From assembly GCF_030077735.1 (NCBI RefSeq), contig NZ_JASJEU010000006.1, forward strand, positions 38,804-102,803: 64,000 nucleotides of DNA, in the 5' to 3' direction. This document shows, piece after piece, positions 33,264-41,165 of the stretch. The translations under genes were made by a program, and so were the position numbers. How positions within the stretch are numbered: position 1 is the first letter of the stretch; each line of letters begins with the position of its first letter. The notes under the pieces were generated by a model, which saw only the letters and a program-made list of their open reading frames with translations, was not told the DNA's origin and did no database searches. This DNA is from Gordonibacter faecis (lineage in GTDB: Bacteria > Actinomycetota > Coriobacteriia > Coriobacteriales > Eggerthellaceae).

Positions 33264-33279
33264 TATTTCACGTGAAACA
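33264..33279. other. parS-like site 3
   Basis: TATTTCACGTGAAACA, one base from the consensus and followed by TTCGG as in sites 1 and 2. It lies 60 bases upstream of the first tetR start. Confidence 0.7.
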
Positions 33280-33305
33280 TTCGGCCCACCGCACGCGAGC
33301 CATTA

Positions 33306-33323
33306 ACATACCAACGGTATGTA
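33306..33323. promoter_or_regulatory. TetR operator-like dyad before tetR
   Basis: ACATACCAACGGTATGTA: palindromic half-sites ACATACC and GGTATGT around four bases, ~100 bases upstream of the first tetR gene. It matches the dyad before the MFS gene. Confidence 0.65.
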
Positions 33324-33407
33324 TCTTAGCGCGCCTCCCCGCCCCTGACAAGAGGTCACTATGGAATAATGGAAGCGGACACATTCCCCCGTTTCAAAGG
33401 ACCACTA

Positions 33408-34670
33408 GTGACCAAGGCAAATACCAACAAATCGCACAAGCTTGCGAAGGCGTCTGCGATACTTTTATTCACCCTGATCGGCGCTTTTGGCGGATACCAG
33501 CTAGCTCGCATGATAGATGAGACCACCACAACAGGGGCACTTGAAACCATACTGATCGCCGGGCTTTTCATTGTTGTGTTAGCGCTTGCCTACCTGCTAC
33601 ACATCATCGTGCATGAGGCGGGCCACCTCGTGATGGGCTTGGCAACGGGCTATCAATTCATCTCATTTCGCATCGGCAGCATCATGGTGATAAAGGAGCA
33701 AGGCCGCCTGCGTCTGCGTCGTTTCTCGCTCGCGGGTACGGGCGGCCAATGCCTGCTCAGCCCGCCTGATCTGGTGGACGGGCGCGTCCCCTACGTGCTT
33801 TACAACCTGGGTGGCGTGTTGGCGAATCTCACGCTAGCTATCCTCTGCGGCATCATTGCCGTAGTAGCGCGTTTCATTGCGGTGAGCCAAGTAGGCGAGA
33901 GCGCACCACTGTGGACCACTCCTTCCGGCGCCGTTGCGCTGTTCTGCACGTTCTCCGCTATTGTGGGCCTGGCGTTGGCACTGATGAATGGCATTCCGCT
34001 CTCGCTGAGCGGAGTAGATAACGACGGTCGCAATATCGTGTCAGCCAGCAAGAGCCCTGAAGCGCTGCGTGCCTTCTGGATTATCATGAAAAGCGGCGAA
34101 GAGTTGGCCCGCGGCAGCCGCTTGAAGGATATGCCAGCAGCCTGGTTCGCTCCGCCCTCGTCGCCGGAGGCGCTCACCAACCCGCTCATCGCTTCGGTCG
34201 CGGTACTGAGCTGCCAGCGACTTCTCGATGAAGGCAACATCCCCGAAGCAGCTCAGTCCATCCGCACGCATTTGAACACTAGCACAGGAACGCTCGGTAT
34301 TCATCGGGCGCTTCTCAACATCGACCTCGCGTTTTGCGAGATGATGGAAGGCACGCGCCCTGAAAGCCCCGAACCCTTCGACAAGGAAACATTGCGCATC
34401 GCAAAGGCTATGCACACGAATCCCTCACTTCTTCGGGCGCGCTACGCAACTGCGCTTCTTGTTGACCACAATCCCGACGAGGCCCGCGTCCTGCGCGAGA
34501 AATTCGACCGCGTGGCAGCGAACTACCCCTACTCCGCCGACCTCGCAAGCGAGCGCGAACTCATGGCGCGAGTGGACGAAACTGCCGCCGCTCGACAGAA
34601 GCCAGTGAACAACAAAGTGGGCGAAACCGATACCAATCTTTTGAAGGAGGCCTCCTATGACGGCGCATGA
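33408..34670 (+). CDS. membrane metallopeptidase, M50-like
   Basis: A 420-residue membrane protein. Helices near 15-32 and 46-66 lead into the zinc motif HEAGH at 69-73. Further helices follow, and NGIPLSLSGVDNDGRN near 203 resembles the NPxPxxDG element of M50 (site-2-type) peptidases. The C-terminal ~190 residues are soluble and helical, with a TPR-like look (LLDEGNIPEAAQSIRTH, LLRARYATALLV). An upstream ATG at 33369 is in frame, but the GTG at 33408 has AAAGGA at the right distance. Substrate unknown. It overlaps the next gene by 14 bases. Confidence 0.75.
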   Translation: MTKANTNKSHKLAKASAILLFTLIGAFGGYQLARMIDETTTTGALETILIAGLFIVVLALAYLLHIIVHEAGHLVMGLATGYQFISFRIGSIMVIKEQGRLRLRRFSLAGTGGQCLLSPPDLVDGRVPYVLYNLGGVLANLTLAILCGIIAVVARFIAVSQVGESAPLWTTPSGAVALFCTFSAIVGLALALMNGIPLSLSGVDNDGRNIVSASKSPEALRAFWIIMKSGEELARGSRLKDMPAAWFAPPSSPEALTNPLIASVAVLSCQRLLDEGNIPEAAQSIRTHLNTSTGTLGIHRALLNIDLAFCEMMEGTRPESPEPFDKETLRIAKAMHTNPSLLRARYATALLVDHNPDEARVLREKFDRVAANYPYSADLASERELMARVDETAAARQKPVNNKVGETDTNLLKEASYDGA

Positions 34671-35037
34671 GTGGTTGGACACCTATCTTCAAGCAAAGCC
34701 CGGCGCAACCAAGGATTACAAGATAGAGTGGGAATGGTGGCGCTATCAGGTGGGTGGCAAGATGTTTGCAGCCACCATGCGTCCGGGCGCGCAGTACGGC
34801 GAATACGCTGGCCGCAACCTGGTGTCGCTCAAGTGCGACCCCGTGTGGTCCGAGCAGCTGCGGGCCGCGCACCCCGACATTCTGCCGGGGTTCTACGCCG
34901 ACAAGCGACATTGGATTTCCATCGACCTCGATGGCACCGTGCCCGAGGACCTGTTGCGCGAATTGTGCGACCATTCCTACAATCTCGTGTTCAACAAGTT
35001 GACGAAGAAGCTTCAGCGCGAGATACTCGGCGCTTGA
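34657..35037 (+). CDS. MmcQ/YjbR family protein
   Basis: A 126-residue protein of the MmcQ/YjbR family, small alpha/beta proteins with a CyaY-like or DNA-binding-like fold and no established function. Typical features are KIEWEWWRYQVGGKMFA near 22-38, the NLVSLKC strand and the closing HWISIDLDGTVPEDLLRELCDHSYNLV. The length fits the family. AAGGAGG precedes the ATG. It overlaps the upstream peptidase gene and should be co-translated with it. Confidence 0.88.
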   Translation: MTAHEWLDTYLQAKPGATKDYKIEWEWWRYQVGGKMFAATMRPGAQYGEYAGRNLVSLKCDPVWSEQLRAAHPDILPGFYADKRHWISIDLDGTVPEDLLRELCDHSYNLVFNKLTKKLQREILGA

Positions 35038-35089
35038 CACATTTCGCGGCGGCGATGCCGCGCACAACGAAGAGAACAGGATGCATCAC

Positions 35090-36310
35090 ATGGGCAACTG
35101 CCTCGTCGCGCAATCCGGCGGCCCGACCGCCGTCATCAACGCCAGCCTGGCCGGAGTCATTCGCGCCAACCAGCTGAACCCGGTGTACGATCGCGTGTTC
35201 GGCGGCCTACACGGCATTGAGGGGACGCTCGACGACAAGCTGTACGACCTCACCCACCTGTCGGGCCATGACCTGGAGATTCTGCGCCAAACACCCTCGT
35301 CGGCGCTGGGCACGTGCCGCTACAAGCTGAAGCGCGGCAACGACGCCGACTTCCGCCGCCTCGTGGACGTGATGGACGCGCACGACATTGACACGCTGTT
35401 CTACATCGGCGGCAACGACTCCATGGACACCGTGGATGCACTGGCCGAATGGGCGCAGGAGCACGCGCCGGGCAAGCGCTTCGTGGGCATTCCGAAGACG
35501 GTGGACAACGACCTGGTGCCTGTGGACCACTGCCCCGGCTTCCCGAGCGCGGCGAAGGTGGCCTGCCAGATCACGCACGCCACGCGCCTCGACTACGACG
35601 CGTACACGCGCCCCGAGGTGTTCGTGCTGGAAGTGATGGGCCGCGACGCGGGCTGGCTGGCGGCCAGCTGCTGCGTGACGGGCGACGTGGACTTGCTTGT
35701 TCTGCCCGAGGTGGATTTCGATCGCGACGCATTTCTGGCCGAAGTGCAGCGGAAGTTCACTGAGCAGGGCGAATGCTACATTGTTGTGTCCGAAGGGGCA
35801 CACTACGCCGACGGCACGTACCTCGCCGCTACGGAGGCGGCCAACGACGGATTTGCCCACGCGGTGCTGGGCGGCGCGGCTCAGACGCTTAAGCAGATGA
35901 TCATCGACGCAGGCATCGTGCCGCGTGGCGTGGTGCAGGATTTGTCGCGCGCGGCACGCTCGAGCAACTTCGCACAGAGCCTCGTGGACGTGAATGAGGC
36001 CTATGAGCTGGGGATGAGCGCCCACATGCGCAGCGCCGACCCCGCCTTCACCGGCCAGGTAGTGGGCATCCGCCGCGACGAAGCAGCGGCCGCCGAGGGC
36101 CGCTACAACGCCGAATTCTTCGCCGGCCCCGCCAGCGAGTTCGCCAACTTCGTCAAGCACTTCCCCGCCGAGTGGATCCTGCCGAACTACCAAGGCATCA
36201 CCGAAGAAGCCCTCGCCTACTTCCGCCCCCTCATCGAAGGCGAACCCAAACTCTTCACCGAAGCCGGCCTCCCCGTAACGCTACCGGCGTTTAATCGACG
36301 CGAACGCTAG
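35090..36310 (+). CDS. pfp: 6-phosphofructokinase, PPi-dependent type
   Basis: A 406-residue phosphofructokinase. GGND at 107-110 and PKTVDND at 135-141 sit where ATP-dependent PfkA has GGDG and PGTIDND. Asp110 and Lys136 are the residues that block ATP and favour pyrophosphate as phosphoryl donor, so a reversible PPi-dependent enzyme is likely. EVMGRDAGWLAA near 184 is the usual substrate loop. I preferred the ATG at 35090 (AGGA eight bases upstream) to the one three codons earlier. Its stop and the stop of the convergent histidine kinase gene share the tetranucleotide CTAG. Confidence 0.88.
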   Translation: MGNCLVAQSGGPTAVINASLAGVIRANQLNPVYDRVFGGLHGIEGTLDDKLYDLTHLSGHDLEILRQTPSSALGTCRYKLKRGNDADFRRLVDVMDAHDIDTLFYIGGNDSMDTVDALAEWAQEHAPGKRFVGIPKTVDNDLVPVDHCPGFPSAAKVACQITHATRLDYDAYTRPEVFVLEVMGRDAGWLAASCCVTGDVDLLVLPEVDFDRDAFLAEVQRKFTEQGECYIVVSEGAHYADGTYLAATEAANDGFAHAVLGGAAQTLKQMIIDAGIVPRGVVQDLSRAARSSNFAQSLVDVNEAYELGMSAHMRSADPAFTGQVVGIRRDEAAAAEGRYNAEFFAGPASEFANFVKHFPAEWILPNYQGITEEALAYFRPLIEGEPKLFTEAGLPVTLPAFNRRER

Positions 36311-37203
36311 AGAGAATTCGGCAGTTCCAGGTTGATGCTGAGGGTGTGGCCTTCGAGGTGGGCTGATAGGTGCATTCCCATGGTGTTGGCGAGGTTGGCG
36401 GCTACAGCAAGGCCAAGGCCGCTGCCGGGGCGCGTGCGGGAGGCATCGGCGCGGTAGAAACGCTCGAAGAGACGCTCAACATCGAGCGCCCCGGGGTCGG
36501 CTACCTCATTCGCGAACGTTACCACGTTGCCGCGCTGCGTGATGGTAGGTGCGGAGGCCCCGTGGCGCAGCGCGTTACCCACAAGGTTCTCGAAGATGCG
36601 CGTAAGAGCCTCGGGGTCGGCCTCAACCAGTAGGTCCTCGTCCGCGAAGTCCACCTGCGGTTCCCACCCCTGACGCTCGAAGGCGGGGTACTGCCCCACT
36701 AGCACGTCCGCCAACAGGGGCATCGCGCGTACAGGGCGCAGATCAAGCGCGAGATCCGGGTCGCTCGCCTGCGCATACGCGAACAGCTGGTCAAGCAGGG
36801 CACCCATGTCGTCGAGCCGCGCCTCGGCAGCACGCAGGCGACGGGCACGCGCTTCCTCATCTTTCTCCTGTTCACGCGCGTCTTGCGCGAGGCGCAGATA
36901 GCCTTTGGCACCCATGAGCGGCGTGCGAATATCGTGCGAAAGACTGGCCAGATCGCGCTGAAACTCCTGCTGGCGGCGCCGCGCTTCCAGCCGTTCCTCC
37001 TGCGCGGCATCCAACTGTCTATTTACCGCAGCCGCAAGCTCGGCGAACCCACAACCCGGCGCCTCCACCGTGAGGCGCGTGTTGCTATGCGCATCGCGCT
37101 CGCGCAAGTTGCGCGCCATGCGGCGAAGCTGCCGCTCGTACACGAGCACCGCAAGCCCCGCACCCACCACACCGCACGCCAATCCCACGAGCGCGACCAT
37201 CAT
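36307..37203 (-). CDS. sensor histidine kinase, minimal N-terminus
   Basis: A 298-residue histidine kinase. A single hydrophobic helix at the extreme N-terminus (~3-23) is followed by a charged coil with no extracytoplasmic sensor domain. The dimerisation helix holds SLSHDIRTPLMG with the phospho-acceptor His near 91; the N box is ENLVGNALRHG and the G2 box GSGLGLAVA. The G1 box is degenerate. Lack of a sensor and location directly after an ABC permease (5 bases) suggest that it senses through the transporter or within the membrane, as in antimicrobial-peptide modules. Partner: the response regulator at 39176. Confidence 0.9.
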   Translation of the reverse strand: MMVALVGLACGVVGAGLAVLVYERQLRRMARNLRERDAHSNTRLTVEAPGCGFAELAAAVNRQLDAAQEERLEARRRQQEFQRDLASLSHDIRTPLMGAKGYLRLAQDAREQEKDEEARARRLRAAEARLDDMGALLDQLFAYAQASDPDLALDLRPVRAMPLLADVLVGQYPAFERQGWEPQVDFADEDLLVEADPEALTRIFENLVGNALRHGASAPTITQRGNVVTFANEVADPGALDVERLFERFYRADASRTRPGSGLGLAVAANLANTMGMHLSAHLEGHTLSINLELPNSL

Positions 37204-37208
37204 ATTCC

Positions 37209-38135
37209 CTACACGTCCTTTCGCGGGCAGACGGCTACCGCAAGCGCGGTGCATGCCGCAATAACCACGCCCGCCACCAGGGCTATCTGCGCCGGAACGG
37301 TAAGCCCTTCCACTGCGGTACCTTCAACGGAGGAAAGCAGGCCAATTCCTCCGGAACCAAGCAGCTTTACGCTCGACGTAGGAAGCCACTGCATCAGGTC
37401 GGTCAGAATCGGCAGCGCTGGAGCAAGCGCAGCGACGGGCGTCATGACCACGCTTGCCAGTATTCCCGTCGAAACTAGAATCACGAATGAAATGCTAACC
37501 GCCTTGCTGCGCGTAAGGCCCACCGCTATCGCCGTTGCGGTTGCATACATCATAACCGCCAACCATGCCAGCACCACCCAGCCCCAAAATTCGCCGAGCG
37601 TTTCCGTCTGGCGATGCTCAAACCCGGCTAGCGCAAAGCCAACGTCGGTCAGCGCCATTCCTATCAGGAGAAACACCGCGCTTACTACAGCACATAAAAC
37701 CAGCTTCTCGGCGTAATACACCCAGCGACGCCCTCGCCCGGCGAAGATGTTTTTCGCAAACCCTGCTTCGAAATCGGTAAGCAGAAGTTCCCCTATGATC
37801 AGGCAAATCAGCAGCGTGAGCGCGCCCACCGATATCAGTATCTGCGCATACGAATACGTGCGCGATGGTATAACCTTCTCGTTGAGCGATGTGACTTCTT
37901 CGGAAGAAAGATTTGCGCCGCTGCCATCGGTGATGCGGAAAGTCGCGTTCGGCCCAACCTCGGCTGCCTGACCAGTCTCGGTTTGCTCATTCACCATCTG
38001 CGCGAACGTTGGCGTGGTGCCGAACCACACCAGGCCCACCGCCAGCGCCACGTACACCACCAGGATTGCGAGACCTACCCATAAAAACTTGCCATGTACC
38101 AGGCGGTAGATATCGGATTTCAGCAGATTAAACAT
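37209..38135 (-). CDS. ABC-2-type transporter permease
   Basis: A 308-residue ABC-2-type permease. The first helix (~18-38) is followed by an extracytoplasmic loop of ~80 residues, then five further helices. It resembles lantibiotic-immunity (LanE/G-like) permeases. The ATG at 38135 overlaps the stop of the ATPase gene by eight bases (ATGTTTAA). The frame is open 14 codons further, but those codons lie inside the ATPase gene. It is part of an ATPase-permease-kinase run. Confidence 0.85.
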   Translation of the reverse strand: MFNLLKSDIYRLVHGKFLWVGLAILVVYVALAVGLVWFGTTPTFAQMVNEQTETGQAAEVGPNATFRITDGSGANLSSEEVTSLNEKVIPSRTYSYAQILISVGALTLLICLIIGELLLTDFEAGFAKNIFAGRGRRWVYYAEKLVLCAVVSAVFLLIGMALTDVGFALAGFEHRQTETLGEFWGWVVLAWLAVMMYATATAIAVGLTRSKAVSISFVILVSTGILASVVMTPVAALAPALPILTDLMQWLPTSSVKLLGSGGIGLLSSVEGTAVEGLTVPAQIALVAGVVIAACTALAVAVCPRKDV

Positions 38136-39042
38136 GGTGAACACCGCCCTCCATGAGTTCGACAAAGTAGTCTTCAATGTCGCGCTTGAGCACGCTCAAC
38201 TCCAACACCGTTTGGTCGGTGTCGCGCAGAAGCCGCGACACCGCCCCGTGGTCACACGTACCCACAAGTACAAGTGCGCCGTCCGGTTCCGCGCGGAAGG
38301 TGGCGTCCGGCAGCGCCTCTTCCAGCAACGCAAGCGTGCGGGCAGGGTCGGCAGTGCGCACGCGCAGGCTGTCGCCGCATTCAGCTTGCACCTCGTCGGC
38401 GGTCATTTCGCGCACCATATGGCCGTTCGCGATGACGCCGAAGCGCGTTGCCATGCGGTCGAGCTGGTCAAGTACGTGCGAACTTATGATGACAGTTACA
38501 CCCAACGATTGGTTCAGCCGCACAATCAGGTTACGCATGGCGCGCGTGCCCTCGGGGTCGAGGCCGTTCAGTGGCTCGTCGAGCAGCAACAGGTCGGGCG
38601 AGCCTATGAGCGCGAGCGCCAGACCCAGCCGTTGCTTCATGCCAAGAGAGAAACCGCGCACCTTCTTCTTCCCCACCTCGCCCAAGCCCACCAGAGCGAG
38701 CGTCTCGACGCAGCGGTCAGGGGCGTTCACGATGCCCGAGGCCAGCGCTTTCGCCATGAGGTTCTCGTAGGCAGTAAGGTTGGGCAGCAGCCCTGGGTCC
38801 TCGATGAGCGCACCGATGCGCAGACTATCCTCGCCGTCCGGGCGCGTGCCACCGAACAGCGCAATCTCACCCTCGGTGGGCGCGACCAGCCCGCATATCA
38901 TTTTCATAACGGTGGATTTGCCCGCACCGTTCTTCCCGACGAACCCGTAAATGTCGCCCTGCGCCACGTGCATGTCGAACCGATCGACCGCACGTTTGCC
39001 GCGGAACGCCTTCGCCAGCCCCCGCGTCTCAACGACGTTCAT
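38128..39042 (-). CDS. ABC transporter ATPase, lantibiotic-immunity-like
   Basis: A 304-residue ABC ATPase. Walker A is GKNGAGKST near 36-44, the signature region FSLGMKQRLGLALALIG near 132, and Walker B LLLLDEPLNGLDPEGT near 153. A C-terminal regulatory-like domain of ~80 residues follows. The short, single-domain form is that of bacitracin/lantibiotic self-protection and ABC-2 exporters. AAAGGGG precedes the ATG. It is the first gene of the ATPase-permease-kinase run and begins 133 bases after the response regulator's stop. Confidence 0.9.
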   Translation of the reverse strand: MNVVETRGLAKAFRGKRAVDRFDMHVAQGDIYGFVGKNGAGKSTVMKMICGLVAPTEGEIALFGGTRPDGEDSLRIGALIEDPGLLPNLTAYENLMAKALASGIVNAPDRCVETLALVGLGEVGKKKVRGFSLGMKQRLGLALALIGSPDLLLLDEPLNGLDPEGTRAMRNLIVRLNQSLGVTVIISSHVLDQLDRMATRFGVIANGHMVREMTADEVQAECGDSLRVRTADPARTLALLEEALPDATFRAEPDGALVLVGTCDHGAVSRLLRDTDQTVLELSVLKRDIEDYFVELMEGGVHHV

Positions 39043-39175
39043 GAATGCCCCTTTCTCATGGATGTGTCCTTCACGGTATCCACGATACGGGGCCGAATTT
39101 CAGGAAGGTTAAACCAACCTTTAAGAAAGTTTGAAGAAGGGACGGCAGGGCGCGCGGCGCGGGTGGGCGGATACT

Positions 39176-39895
39176 TCATTGAACCACATCAGCGGCTAGT
39201 TTGAAGCCGAGGCCCCATACGGTTTGGATGTAGCCGTCAGTGCCGGTGGGCTTGAGCTTCGCGCGGATGTTGGACACGTGAACGCTCACGGTGCTGTCGT
39301 CGACGGCGGAGGGCTCACCCCAGGCCAGCTCGAACAGCTCCTGCTTCGTGTACACCTTGCGCGGGTGCGCGGCCAGCAGTTCCACGATGTTGAACTCGGT
39401 GCGCGTGAGAGAAATTTCGGCGCCGTTTGCGACCAACGTGCGGGCGGCGCGGTCAAGCGTCCAGGCGCCCACGCGCAGCACGTCGTTGCCGGGTTGAGGC
39501 GCAAGCGGACGGCCGCGGTGGCGAAGCTGAACCTCGATGCGAGCGAGCAGTTCGTCCAGGTCAAAGGGTTTGGCCAGGTAGTCATCAGCACCCAGCTTCA
39601 GAAGGTCGATCTTGACTGAGGCCGCCGTACGTGCCGAGGTGACAATAATGGGCGTGGCCGCATCGGTCGCGCGGATAAGCCGCACGATATCCTCTCCGGG
39701 CAGCCCCGGCAGCATAAGGTCGCACACCACCACGTCGAAACGTTCGCCACGCGCGACCGCGCCCTCCAGCACAAGCCGAGCCTCCGTACCCGAAAACGCC
39801 TGCGTACACGCATACCCCGCACGCCCCAGATGCTCCGTCACAATGCCACTGATGTCCGCATCATCCTCCACAATGAGTACGCTCGTTTGATCCAC
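39176..39895 (-). CDS. OmpR-family response regulator
   Basis: A 239-residue response regulator. The receiver domain (~6-118) has the acidic pocket VEDDAD, the phosphorylation site in VVCDLMLPG near 59, and the conserved Lys in LAKPFD. The winged-helix DNA-binding domain (~135-235) ends with the usual SVHVSNIRAKL and VWGLGFKL. I chose the GTG at 39895 because GCAGGAGGTGCGG stands directly before it. It is the probable partner of the kinase at 36307, although the transporter genes lie between. Confidence 0.93.
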   Translation of the reverse strand: MDQTSVLIVEDDADISGIVTEHLGRAGYACTQAFSGTEARLVLEGAVARGERFDVVVCDLMLPGLPGEDIVRLIRATDAATPIIVTSARTAASVKIDLLKLGADDYLAKPFDLDELLARIEVQLRHRGRPLAPQPGNDVLRVGAWTLDRAARTLVANGAEISLTRTEFNIVELLAAHPRKVYTKQELFELAWGEPSAVDDSTVSVHVSNIRAKLKPTGTDGYIQTVWGLGFKLAADVVQ

Positions 39896-39963
39896 CCGCA
39901 CCTCCTGCACCGCCGATTCCCACTCTCAGCGGCCAGTATAGCTAAATCGTTACTTTTTTCCGA

Positions 39964-40039
39964 GTATCCTCGCCACCATTGTGGTATCTTAGCCATTAGA
40001 GGTTATTTGGCTAAGATACTTTCAAGGTGGCGAAGATAC
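39964..40039. promoter_or_regulatory. four-copy operator array before fic
   Basis: A 12-bp motif close to GTATCTTMGCCA occurs four times: forward at 39964 (GTATCCTCGCCA) and 39984 (GTATCTTAGCCA), and in reverse at 40008-40019 (TGGCTAAGATAC) and 40028-40039 (TGGCGAAGATAC). The result is two nested perfect or near-perfect palindromes. The innermost copies frame the likely promoter start and the last one touches the fic start codon. Confidence 0.75.
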
Positions 40040-41089
40040 GTGGAGCAGTTTGACTACAACAAAATCATTCCCACCCTTATGGTTCCCGAAGTTGTTTCGG
40101 CGCTTGGAACCATACGCGAGCACCGCGGAAAACAGGCTCTCTATGCTGCCATCAGGCCAGACATCCTCAACAGCTTAGTGGAAACCGCAAAAATCCAAAG
40201 CACCGGTTCATCCAACAGGATAGAGAACATTTCAACCTCGGACAAACGGTTACGGGAGTTAATGATTGACAAGGTTGAACCACGAAACCGCGACGAGCGA
40301 GAGATTGCTGGATACCGTTACGTGCTTGACCTGATCCACGAAAACTACGAAGCGATTCCCGTGAAACCAGGAACTATTCTTCAGCTGCATCGTGACCTCT
40401 ACCGATTCAGCGATACTGCTTACGCTGGCAAGTGGAAAGACACCGATAATGTTATCGCAGAACGAAGCGCCACCGGTGAGATGGTCGCCCGCTTCCGACC
40501 GACAAGCGCCATTGGTACGCCATCCGCAATAGAGCGTTTATGCGCCGGATACCATGATCAGATTGATAATGGTATTCACGATTCCCTCCTTGTTTCCCTG
40601 CTCTTCGCTTTCGACTTCGTGAGCATTCATCCTTTCAATGACGGAAACGGCCGCATGAGCAGGTTGCTCACCTTGCTGCTTCTGTACCAAAACGGCTATA
40701 CCGTGGGGAAATACATTTCCTTGGAAAAGGAAATTGAACGGACTAAATCAACCTATTACGAGACGCTGGCGGCAAGTTCGGTCGGCTGGCAAGAGGGCAC
40801 TAATGATTATCTCCCATTTGTGACGTACCTACTCGGCATCATCACTGCTTGCTACAAGGAGCTCGACGATCGTTTCGCTTTCTTGACTTCGACCAGCAAT
40901 AACGAAGACACGCTTCGTTCTTATTTCGAAGGCGTACTCGGCGCGGTCACCAAACGGGAGATCATGGAGGCCAACCCTTCAATGAGCCAACGCACCATCG
41001 AACGCATTTTGCAAAAATTGCAGGCTGAAGACGTTATCGAAAAAGTGGGCGCTGCAAGAGCGACCGTCTATCGAAGGAGAGATGTGTAA
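40040..41089 (+). CDS. Fic family AMP-transferase with C-terminal HTH
   Basis: A 349-residue Fic protein, expected to transfer AMP (or another nucleotide) to a target protein. The catalytic loop HPFNDGNGRMSR starts at His197 and is complete. An N-terminal inhibitory-helix motif SNRIEN (S58 to N63) matches SxxxE(G/N), placing it in the self-inhibited class. The last ~60 residues form a winged helix (MSQRTIERILQKLQAEDVIEKVGAARATVYRR) that could bind DNA. I chose the GTG at 40040, preceded by AAGGTGG, because the upstream frame reads through the operator array. It lies alone between divergent and convergent neighbours. Confidence 0.92.
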   Translation: MEQFDYNKIIPTLMVPEVVSALGTIREHRGKQALYAAIRPDILNSLVETAKIQSTGSSNRIENISTSDKRLRELMIDKVEPRNRDEREIAGYRYVLDLIHENYEAIPVKPGTILQLHRDLYRFSDTAYAGKWKDTDNVIAERSATGEMVARFRPTSAIGTPSAIERLCAGYHDQIDNGIHDSLLVSLLFAFDFVSIHPFNDGNGRMSRLLTLLLLYQNGYTVGKYISLEKEIERTKSTYYETLAASSVGWQEGTNDYLPFVTYLLGIITACYKELDDRFAFLTSTSNNEDTLRSYFEGVLGAVTKREIMEANPSMSQRTIERILQKLQAEDVIEKVGAARATVYRRRDV

Positions 41090-41090
41090 A

Positions 41091-41134
41091 TACAAAAAGC
41101 CCGTTCACCTTCGCACGACCAAGGTAAACGGGCT
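41091..41134 (-). terminator. terminator of AraC-type gene
   Basis: On the minus strand AGCCCGTTTACCTT pairs (one wobble) with AAGGTGAACGGGCT across a nine-base loop and is followed by TTTTTGTATTT. It serves the gene ending at 41166. Confidence 0.85.
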
Positions 41135-41165
41135 CTGATACAAAGTCGCAACAGATAAGTCCGCC

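Noticed and set aside
36307..39910. Lantibiotic biosynthesis cluster
   Set aside because: Only immunity-like transporter and two-component genes are present; no precursor, LanB/C/M or protease gene lies nearby.
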